This document shows positions 53,214 to 59,167 of a stretch of DNA of 59,167 bases, in pieces. The stretch's first letter is position 1. Each line of letters opens with the position of its first letter. Source of the stretch: JBGTIS01 sp041745535 (GTDB lineage Bacteria; Bacteroidota; Bacteroidia; Cytophagales; Cyclobacteriaceae); the NCBI GenBank assembly GCA_041745535.1, contig JBGTIS010000325.1:1-59167 (forward strand). The letters are read 5' to 3'. Both the position numbers and the translations under genes were made by a program. The notes under the pieces were generated by a model. That model had not been told where the DNA came from. It worked only from the letters and a program-made list of their open reading frames with translations, and did no database searches.

Positions 53214-53708
53214 ATGCAAAACCCTCAAATCACAGAATTTGGTGAAATTCTGCTCTATATTATTGGTGGCTTGTTATTTTTGGCAGGAGGCTTAATTACG
53301 GCGTGGATCATTCGGCCTAATCGGCCTAATCAGGAAAAACTAACCACTTATGAGTGTGGCGAAGATCCATCCGGAACGGCCTGGGGGCAATTTAATATTC
53401 GTTTTTACATTACTGCCCTTATCTTTGTTTTGTTCGATGTGGAAATCATTTTCCTGTTTCCCTGGGCCACCGTATTTGGTCAGAAAAGTTTAATAGAAGG
53501 CACACAGGGCATTTGGGGATGGTTTTCGTTGGCCGAGATGTTTATTTTTATGGGAATTCTGGCAATTGGCCTGGCATATGCCTGGGCAAAGGGATTTTTA
53601 AACTGGGAAAAACCTGTTATTAATCCGCCCATTTTTCAGAACAAAATACCCACACAGCTTTATGAAAACATCAATAAAAAAGAATACCTGGTAAAATCAC
53701 AGGATTAG
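53214..53708 (+). CDS. nuoA: NADH-quinone oxidoreductase subunit A
   Basis: A 164-residue complex I membrane subunit with three helices. Diagnostic segments are YECGEDPSGTAWGQFNIRFY and ALIFVLFDVEIIFLFPWA. It is longer than E. coli NuoA because of a soluble C-terminal tail (NPPIFQNKIPTQLYENINKK). It starts the nuoA-nuoB-nuoC run. Confidence 0.96.
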   Translation: MQNPQITEFGEILLYIIGGLLFLAGGLITAWIIRPNRPNQEKLTTYECGEDPSGTAWGQFNIRFYITALIFVLFDVEIIFLFPWATVFGQKSLIEGTQGIWGWFSLAEMFIFMGILAIGLAYAWAKGFLNWEKPVINPPIFQNKIPTQLYENINKKEYLVKSQD

Positions 53709-53732
53709 CAACAACCAAAACAAGGCAATGAT

Positions 53733-54260
53733 ATGGGATTATTAGATCAGCAGTTTGAGCACGGTGGTGTAATCGTTACAAAATTAGACGACCTGATTAA
53801 CTGGGCCCGGCTTTCCTCACTTTGGCCTATGGGGTTTGGTCTGGCCTGCTGTGCTATTGAAATGATGTCGACCTATGCTTCTGGTTACGATCTGGACCGC
53901 ATGGGCGTATTACCCCGTGCATCTCCCCGGCAGTCTGATGTAATGATTGTGGCAGGTACGGTTACATTCAAAATGGCCGATCGTGTACGCCGCTTATACG
54001 AACAAATGTCAGAACCCCGGTATGTGATATCCATGGGTTCCTGTTCTAACTGTGGTGGCCCCTACTGGGAACATGGCTACCATGTGGTAAAAGGTGTAGA
54101 TCGGATTATTCCAGTCGACGTATATGTGCCCGGCTGCCCACCCCGGCCCGAAGCGCTTATTGGTGGATTTATTAAATTACAGGAAAAGATACGCAACGAG
54201 TCATTAATGGCCCCGAAAGCGTTGGAAGCGCTGTTGAACGCTAAAAAAACAAATACCTGA
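53733..54260 (+). CDS. nuoB: NADH-quinone oxidoreductase subunit B
   Basis: A 175-residue peripheral-arm subunit that holds the last iron-sulfur cluster (N2) before quinone. The Cys ligands are visible: the pair in GLACCAIEMM, the Cys in GSCSNCGGPY and that in YVPGCPPRPEAL. 24 bases follow nuoA and 2 precede nuoC. Confidence 0.97.
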   Translation: MGLLDQQFEHGGVIVTKLDDLINWARLSSLWPMGFGLACCAIEMMSTYASGYDLDRMGVLPRASPRQSDVMIVAGTVTFKMADRVRRLYEQMSEPRYVISMGSCSNCGGPYWEHGYHVVKGVDRIIPVDVYVPGCPPRPEALIGGFIKLQEKIRNESLMAPKALEALLNAKKTNT

Positions 54261-54262
54261 TT

Positions 54263-54766
54263 ATGCCAAATACAGAAGCGATAGTTACATTGATTAAAGA
54301 AAAGTTTGGTGAAGAAAGTGTAGTTCATACTGACCTGACTACAAAACCCATCACCATTCAGGTTCATCCAGATCTGATTGCCCAGGTTTGTCAGGAACTT
54401 TACGAAAATGAGCAAACCTACTTTGATTATCTGGCCTGCCTCACTGCCTTGGATAATGGACTGGAAAATGGAACCATGGAAGTGATTTATAATCTATACT
54501 CAATTCCCTATAATTTTCAGCTGATGCTCAAAATTATAATACCAAGAAATCAGGAACATGAATCATTGCCTGAAGTACATTCTGTCAGCCACGTCTGGCA
54601 AACGGCGAACTGGCATGAAAGAGAGGCATTTGACTTACTTGGAATCAGATTTTTAAATCATCCTGATTTGCGCCGAATTTTACTTCCTGCTGACTGGGAA
54701 GGCCATCCACTGCGAAAAGATTATGCCCTGCAGAATTTATATCATGGTATCAAAGTAGCATATTAA
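54263..54766 (+). CDS. nuoC: NADH-quinone oxidoreductase subunit C
   Basis: A 167-residue 30-kDa-type subunit with the signature HEREAFDLLGIRFLNHPDLR and RILLPADWEGHPLRKDY. It is a separate NuoC, not fused to NuoD. It starts 2 bases after nuoB. The usual next gene, nuoD, does not follow; ndk begins 159 bases later behind its own promoter. Confidence 0.96.
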   Translation: MPNTEAIVTLIKEKFGEESVVHTDLTTKPITIQVHPDLIAQVCQELYENEQTYFDYLACLTALDNGLENGTMEVIYNLYSIPYNFQLMLKIIIPRNQEHESLPEVHSVSHVWQTANWHEREAFDLLGIRFLNHPDLRRILLPADWEGHPLRKDYALQNLYHGIKVAY

Positions 54767-54877
54767 TTCATATTCGTTCAGGCATTTCAACAATGCATTT
54801 GCTGAATTGCATTTCTCTTCCTGCTTTTCTTACGTTCATAAATTCGGAACTGTAAAAATTTTCTGATAATTATTAAT

Positions 54878-54885
54878 TAGTTTTG
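54878..54885 (+). promoter_or_regulatory. Predicted -7 element for ndk
   Basis: TAGTTTTG matches TAnnTTTG, 40 bases before the ndk ATG. The -33 region lacks a clear TTTG. Confidence 0.45.
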
Positions 54886-54925
54886 CAGCTGAAATTTTTA
54901 ATCAAAAAACGAAATACTTAATACA

Positions 54926-55345
54926 ATGGCAGGAAAAAAAACATTCACCATGATTAAGCCTGATGCGGTTGGCGATGGCAATAGCGGTGCCATCATCAAA
55001 ATGATTGAAGAAGCAGGATTTAAGATTGTGGCCATGAAAAAGACTCAATTAACCAAAGAAAAGGCTGGCGACTTCTACGCGGTGCATAAAGAAAGACCTT
55101 TCTACAACGATTTGTGTGCCTACATGTCGTCCGGACCTATTATTCCAATGATTTTAGAAAAAGAAAATGCGGTTGAAGATTTTCGGAAACTGATCGGAGC
55201 CACCAATCCGGCCAATGCCGACGAAGGCACTGTACGGAAGTTATTCGCGAAATCTATTGAGGCAAACGCCATTCATGGTTCTGATGCTGACGATACAGCC
55301 GAACAGGAAAGCAGCTTTTTCTTCTCTGCTTTTGAAAGATTTTAA
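54926..55345 (+). CDS. ndk: Nucleoside diphosphate kinase
   Basis: Ndk transfers phosphate from ATP to other NDPs through a phosphohistidine. The 139 residues begin KKTFTMIKPDAVGDGNSGAI and carry the active His at about 117 in NAIHGSDA. YAVHKERPFYNDLCAYMSSG is also typical. It stands as a single-gene transcript between its own promoter and a terminator. Confidence 0.97.
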   Translation: MAGKKTFTMIKPDAVGDGNSGAIIKMIEEAGFKIVAMKKTQLTKEKAGDFYAVHKERPFYNDLCAYMSSGPIIPMILEKENAVEDFRKLIGATNPANADEGTVRKLFAKSIEANAIHGSDADDTAEQESSFFFSAFERF

Positions 55346-55362
55346 GAATTATTAGTTAGCGC

Positions 55363-55411
55363 AAAGAGCTGTTGTAAAGTCAAATTACTGATTTTTACAA
55401 CAGCTTTTTTA
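55363..55411 (+). terminator. Intrinsic terminator of ndk
   Basis: AGCTGTTGTAAA (55367-55378) and TTTACAACAGCT (55394-55405) give a 12-base perfect stem followed by six T. It also lies at the 3' end of the convergent SDR gene. Confidence 0.88.
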
Positions 55412-56200
55412 TTACCCACATCCGAGGCGTCCGCCATCTACCGGAAGATTGACCCCATTGATATAGGCAGCGGAAGGAGATGCTAGAAAGGCAACCGCAT
55501 AGGCCGTTTCTTCCGGATCGGCAAACCGGCCCACGGGAATTTCTTTCTTCATTCCCTCTTCTATTTCTTTTTCACTTTTATTTTGCTTTTTAGCCCTATT
55601 CGCTATCAAATCGTAAATTCTTTGAGTACTGGTTGAGCCCGGTAAAATGTTATTAACCGTAATGCCAAACTGGCCCAATTCTTTCGACAACGTTTTTGCC
55701 CAGTTTGCTACTGCTCCCCGAATGGTATTGGAAACTCCTAATCCGGGAATGGGTTCTTTCACCGAAGTAGAAATGATATTGATAATACGGCCATATCGAT
55801 TAATTTTCATTTTGGGTACGATAGCCTGTACCAGTAGCTGGTTACAAACCAGATGTTTGCTAAAGGCTTCCTGAAATTCGGAAACAGCGGCCTCAATGGC
55901 TAACCCGGCAGAAGGACCACCGGTATTATTTACCAGAATATCTACCCGATCCAGGGTTTCCAAATGCTGGCTTATCGCTTTGTTTAATTCATCGGGATTC
56001 GAAAAGTCGGCTTGTACCCAGGTGTGAGATTGTTCTTTTTCTGCTGGCAATTGTTTTACCAAATCTTTTAATTTTTCCCGGTTACGGGCTACCAGGGTTA
56101 CATTAGCCCCTAATGTTGCCAGTTCTAAAGCAATTGCTTTTCCTATGCCGCTGGTACCCCCACATACAATGGCATATCGGCCACTTAAATTTATATCCAT
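55412..56200 (-). CDS. Atypical SDR-family protein lacking the Tyr-x3-Lys motif
   Basis: 262 residues with an SDR fold: nucleotide motif CGGTSGIGKAIALELA, NNTGGPSAG and the C-terminal PEETAYAVAFLASPSAAYINGVNLPVDGG split at its end. At the catalytic position, where Tyr-x3-Lys is expected, it reads GLGVSNTIRGAV (157-161 SNTIR), so Tyr is replaced by Ser and Lys by Arg. A widespread SDR subgroup shows the same SN-x-x-R pattern. Whether it is an oxidoreductase is open. It diverges from kynU. Confidence 0.88.
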   Translation of the reverse strand: MDINLSGRYAIVCGGTSGIGKAIALELATLGANVTLVARNREKLKDLVKQLPAEKEQSHTWVQADFSNPDELNKAISQHLETLDRVDILVNNTGGPSAGLAIEAAVSEFQEAFSKHLVCNQLLVQAIVPKMKINRYGRIINIISTSVKEPIPGLGVSNTIRGAVANWAKTLSKELGQFGITVNNILPGSTSTQRIYDLIANRAKKQNKSEKEIEEGMKKEIPVGRFADPEETAYAVAFLASPSAAYINGVNLPVDGGRLGCG

Positions 56201-56300
56201 GATATTTTGTTAAAGGTTTGATAGATAATTAGATTAACAACTTCACACAAACTATGTTGAATAAGTAAGCCTGAAATTAGTAGTACGAAACTAAACATTA

Positions 56301-57593
56301 ATGAATAACATCAAAAGCTTGCAGGAACCAGAACTGTTCGAGTATGCCAGGAAAAAAGATGCGGATGACCTGTTAAAAAATTTCCGAAGCCAATTTTATA
56401 TTCCACAAATAAACGGTAAAGATGTGGTTTATTTTTGCGGCAATTCTTTAGGATTACAACCAAAAACTGTAAAGCACGCTATTGAAGAGGAATTGGATGT
56501 TTGGAAAAATATGGGAGTAGAAGGCCATTTTAAAAGCAAGAATCCCTGGCTTTCCTACCATAAAAATTTAAGAACCGCCTTGGCAGCCATTTCAGGAGCT
56601 AAAACACATGAGGTGGTAGCCATGAATAGTCTTACTGCTAATTTACACCTTATGATGGTTTCTTTTTCTCGCCCTACCCCCGGCCGGCACAAAATTATAG
56701 TTGAATCCGGTGCATTTCCTTCAGATCAATATGCCATTGAAAGCCAGGTAAAATTTCATGGATTTGACCCTGCTGAAGCTATTATTGAATTGAAGCCAAA
56801 ACCAGGTAAAAATAATATTCAACATACCGATATTATTAGTAGTATAAAAATGCATTCAGAAGAACTTGCTTTGGTTCTTTTAGCGGGGGTACAATATTAT
56901 ACAGGTCAGGTGTTTAACATGAGAGACATCACATTGGCGGCTCACGATGTAGGAGCTTTTGCGGGATTTGATCTGGCACACGCCATTGGTAATATACTTT
57001 TAAACCTTCATGACTGGGAAGTTGATTTTGCTGTTTGGTGTAGTTACAAATATCTGAATAGCGGACCAGGGAATGTGGGCGGAGCTTTTGTCCATGAGAA
57101 ATTTGGTAATTCACCTAATATGCCACGCTTTGCTGGTTGGTGGGGCCATGATGAAGAAAAGCGATTTCGGATGGAAAAAGGGTTTCAGCCTATTTTTGGC
57201 GCCGATGGCTGGCAGTTAAGTAATGCCAATATCCTACCGCTGGCTGCCCAATGGGCTGCTTTAAAAATTACAGAGGAAGCTGACATGATCAATCTAAGGA
57301 AGAAAAGTATTAATCTTACCAGCTTTTTATTTGACCACATCAAGAAATTAGATCCTGAATCTAAAAAGATTAAAGTGCTTACCCCGGAAAACTCTGACGA
57401 AAGAGGATGTCAGTTGTCGTTGTTTATTCCAGAAAAAGGAAATCTATTGTTTGAAAAAATCAGTAAGGCAGGTATTGTGGTTGACTGGCGTGAACCAAAT
57501 GTAATACGGGTTGCGCCTACCCCACTGTATAATACTTTTGAGGAAGTTTACGAATTACTGATTATTATTCAGGAGAACTTAGCGCGTTTATAA
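56301..57593 (+). CDS. kynU: Kynureninase
   Basis: A PLP enzyme that cleaves kynurenine or 3-hydroxykynurenine to (3-hydroxy)anthranilate plus alanine. The 430 residues include YFCGNSLGLQPK, the PLP-binding ESGAFPSDQYAIESQ, AGFDLAHAIGNI and the Schiff-base Lys at about 250 in WCSYKYLNSGPGNVGG. Length is normal. It is followed by kmo, so together they make 3-hydroxyanthranilate, the precursor of quinolinate for NAD in bacteria with this route. Confidence 0.96.
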   Translation: MNNIKSLQEPELFEYARKKDADDLLKNFRSQFYIPQINGKDVVYFCGNSLGLQPKTVKHAIEEELDVWKNMGVEGHFKSKNPWLSYHKNLRTALAAISGAKTHEVVAMNSLTANLHLMMVSFSRPTPGRHKIIVESGAFPSDQYAIESQVKFHGFDPAEAIIELKPKPGKNNIQHTDIISSIKMHSEELALVLLAGVQYYTGQVFNMRDITLAAHDVGAFAGFDLAHAIGNILLNLHDWEVDFAVWCSYKYLNSGPGNVGGAFVHEKFGNSPNMPRFAGWWGHDEEKRFRMEKGFQPIFGADGWQLSNANILPLAAQWAALKITEEADMINLRKKSINLTSFLFDHIKKLDPESKKIKVLTPENSDERGCQLSLFIPEKGNLLFEKISKAGIVVDWREPNVIRVAPTPLYNTFEEVYELLIIIQENLARL

Positions 57594-57676
57594 ATATGCC
57601 ATTTACTCCCACATATATAGGTATAGAAAAATTCATAACTCTTTATTCTTTATTTTAATTGGAAAGCAGCCATACG

Positions 57677-59059
57677 ATGACTTCAAAAAAAATTACCATC
57701 ATTGGTGCCGGGTTAACAGGTTCATTGCTCAGTATCCTTTTGATTAAAAGAGGTTTCTCCATTTCCGTTTACGAAAAGCGGGCTGATATTCGAAAAGTTT
57801 CCGCAGAGCAGGGACGGTCTATCAATTTAGCGTTAAGCCACAGAGGCTGGCTGGCACTGGAAAAAGCTGGTGTATCTAGTGAGGTCAGAGCGCAGGCTAT
57901 TCCTATGAAAGGAAGGATGATTCACGATGCTATTGGCAAATTAACATTTCTTCCTTATGGAAAAAAAGACCAGGCAATTTTTTCAGTTTCCAGAAGTGGG
58001 TTAAACAGCCTACTGATAGAATTGGCTGAGCAAAATGGAGTAAAATTTTATTTCAGTCACCAATGTGACACCATTGACCTAAAAGAAGGTAAAGCCACTT
58101 TTCAGAAAGAAACTGAGGGGGGAACAGCATTGGTGGCAGTAAATGCGGATTTGATGATTGGGGCAGATGGCGCATTTTCTGTATTGCGCCAAACCATGCA
58201 GCGAACTACCCGCTACAATTATAGTCAGGAATATATTGAGCATGGTTACAAGGAGCTATCAATCCCTCCGACAAAAAAAAATGATTTTGCCCTTTTTCCA
58301 AATGCCTTACACATATGGCCCCGGGGCAAGTTCATGCTGATTGCTTTACCTAATCTGGACAAAAGCTTTACCTGTACCCTGTTTCTACCCTACGAAGGTG
58401 AAAATTCTTTTGAAATGCTTACAGATGAAACAAAGGTGAAAGAATTTTTCCAAAATACTTTTCAAGATGCGCTTGATTTAATGCCTCAATTATTAGGTGA
58501 TTTCTTCAAGAATCCGGTATCTGATTTAGGTACCATTAAATGCTTTCCATGGTCGACAGGCGATAAAAGCTTATTGATCGGAGATGCCGCACATGCCATA
58601 GTGCCATTTTATGGGCAGGGCATGAATGCGGGTTTTGAAGATTGCAGAATACTTACAGAATTACTTGATGAGAATAAAGGAAACTGGGCTGGTATCCTGG
58701 AAAATTTTCAAAACCAAAGAAAACCCAATGCTGATGCGATTGCGGAACTTGCCGTACAAAATTTTATTGAAATGCGAGATTCAGTAGCTGATCCTGATTT
58801 TATTAAAAGGAAAGCAATAGAAGCGAAACTTCATGAACTGTATCCTGATTTGTGGCAACCTTTGTATACCATGGTTACTTTTAGCGATTTAAGCTATGCA
58901 GAAGCCCTGCAGTTGGGAAAGCAGCAGGAAGTAATTATGCGGGAAGTAATGAAGGGGCAAGGAAAAAAAGAATTGGACGAAATTGATTATTCACGAATAA
59001 TCAAAAAAGTAGAAAAGGGAAGAATAAAAAAAAGCCCCTGTAGGATATACAGGGGCTAA
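57677..59059 (+). CDS. kmo: Kynurenine 3-monooxygenase
   Basis: An FAD enzyme that hydroxylates kynurenine with NADPH and O2. It has 460 residues from the ATG at 57677 (an upstream TTG is rejected). It begins with the FAD motif IIGAGLTGSLLSILLIKRGF and has GADGAFSVLR and GDAAHAIVPFYGQGMNAGFEDC, a flavin-monooxygenase signature. The order kynU-kmo with an 83-base gap suggests one transcript. The last codons (SPCRIYRG) coincide with the terminator hairpin of the convergent rRNA operon. Confidence 0.95.
   Translation: MTSKKITIIGAGLTGSLLSILLIKRGFSISVYEKRADIRKVSAEQGRSINLALSHRGWLALEKAGVSSEVRAQAIPMKGRMIHDAIGKLTFLPYGKKDQAIFSVSRSGLNSLLIELAEQNGVKFYFSHQCDTIDLKEGKATFQKETEGGTALVAVNADLMIGADGAFSVLRQTMQRTTRYNYSQEYIEHGYKELSIPPTKKNDFALFPNALHIWPRGKFMLIALPNLDKSFTCTLFLPYEGENSFEMLTDETKVKEFFQNTFQDALDLMPQLLGDFFKNPVSDLGTIKCFPWSTGDKSLLIGDAAHAIVPFYGQGMNAGFEDCRILTELLDENKGNWAGILENFQNQRKPNADAIAELAVQNFIEMRDSVADPDFIKRKAIEAKLHELYPDLWQPLYTMVTFSDLSYAEALQLGKQQEVIMREVMKGQGKKELDEIDYSRIIKKVEKGRIKKSPCRIYRG
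59025..59057 (-). terminator. Terminator of the 5S rRNA / rRNA operon
   Basis: AGCCCCTGTA (59033-59042) and TACAGGGGCT (59048-59057) form a 10-base stem with a 5-base loop. On the minus strand the stem is followed by a long T run (59025-59032). It lies just past the 5S 3' end and inside the kmo coding region. Confidence 0.9.
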
Positions 59060-59066
59060 GGGAATA

Positions 59067-59167
59067 GAATGGCGGTGACTTACTCTCCCGGAGGAACCAG
59101 TACCATCAGCGCTGCCGGTCTTAACTGCTCTGTTCGGAAAGGGAAGAGGTGATCCCCGGCGCTACAA
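59067..59167 (-). rRNA. rrf: 5S ribosomal RNA, 5' end beyond the window
   Basis: Read on the minus strand, the end of the window gives GGGGATCACCTCTTCCCTTT, CCGAACAGAGCAGTTAAG and GGGAGAGTAAGTCACCGCC, the conserved blocks of 5S rRNA. About 101 bases are present; the first 10-15 lie outside. It is presumably the last gene of an rRNA operon running into the window, convergent with kmo. Confidence 0.93.

Noticed and set aside
1..59167. CRISPR arrays, tRNA genes, insertion sequences, prophage or antiphage systems
   Set aside because: No regularly spaced repeats, cloverleaf sequences, transposase or integrase motifs, or known defence proteins were found on either strand.

Overview
The window reads as chromosomal DNA from a Bacteroidota bacterium, most likely order Cytophagales. 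The evidence is combined. Promoters match the Bacteroidota pattern (TTTG or TTG about 20 bases before TAnnTTTG). Almost no start has a Shine-Dalgarno sequence. Carboxypeptidase-D-regulatory-like (CDR) domains with the SusC-type EVVVxGYG motif recur. There is a PorE-like OmpA protein, a relic of a type IX secretion (T9SS) cargo with a gliding-motility-type C-terminus, and a kynurenine route gene pair. The DNA is AT-rich in spacers. Genes are mostly housekeeping and metabolic. I see no phage, insertion sequence, CRISPR array or tRNA.

Layout. 3-7254: a hexuronate cluster with a LacI-type regulator (cut by the window start), a candidate operator and promoter, uxaC, kdgK, kdgA and a three-gene TRAP transporter. 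7430-8431: a decayed T9SS cargo gene. 8610-12479: ClC transporter with CBS domains, two thioredoxin-fold proteins, purQ. 12493-17062 (minus): fused trehalose synthase/phosphatase, a 3'-5' exonuclease, an Mpl-like Mur ligase. 17487-21132 (plus): dnaB, pdxH, an ArgD-like aminotransferase. 21160-26638 (minus): rplT, rpmI, infC, thrS, a TPR lipoprotein and a Tat-exported asparaginase-type hydrolase. 26817-30043 (plus): PorE-like protein and a GAF histidine kinase. 30074-32439 (minus): hslV and the pyruvate dehydrogenase E2. 32630-37836: SDR, VOC protein, acyltransferase, ROK kinase and an M23 peptidase with no signal peptide. 37921-41143: a 7TM-DISM histidine kinase, a small divergent ORF, a strong palindrome and a LuxR-type response regulator.

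41144-41990 is a graveyard holding a cheB remnant with an internal deletion and other coding scraps. 41991-43817 is a GH9 cellulase. 43978-47909 is the most unusual block: a von Willebrand A protein, diverging from a sigma factor whose 3' end overlaps a membrane anti-sigma-like protein that carries a CDR domain, a SusC-like TonB-box motif and a TonB C-terminal domain. The VWA protein carries the same CDR plus TonB-box module. 47968-53205: a small helical protein, a DUF5686 barrel, an acetyl-xylan-esterase-like hydrolase and a Lon N-domain protein. 53214-55345: nuoA-nuoB-nuoC, not followed by nuoD, then ndk. 55412-59059: an atypical SDR, kynU and kmo. The window ends inside a convergent 5S rRNA whose terminator hairpin lies within the last codons of kmo.

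Together the sugar genes suggest use of plant polysaccharides. GH9 cuts cellulose-like chains, the esterase may deacetylate hemicellulose, and the TRAP-UxaC-KdgK-KdgA set would import and degrade uronic acids to pyruvate and glyceraldehyde-3-phosphate. The steps between UxaC and KdgK (reductase and dehydratase) are not encoded here.
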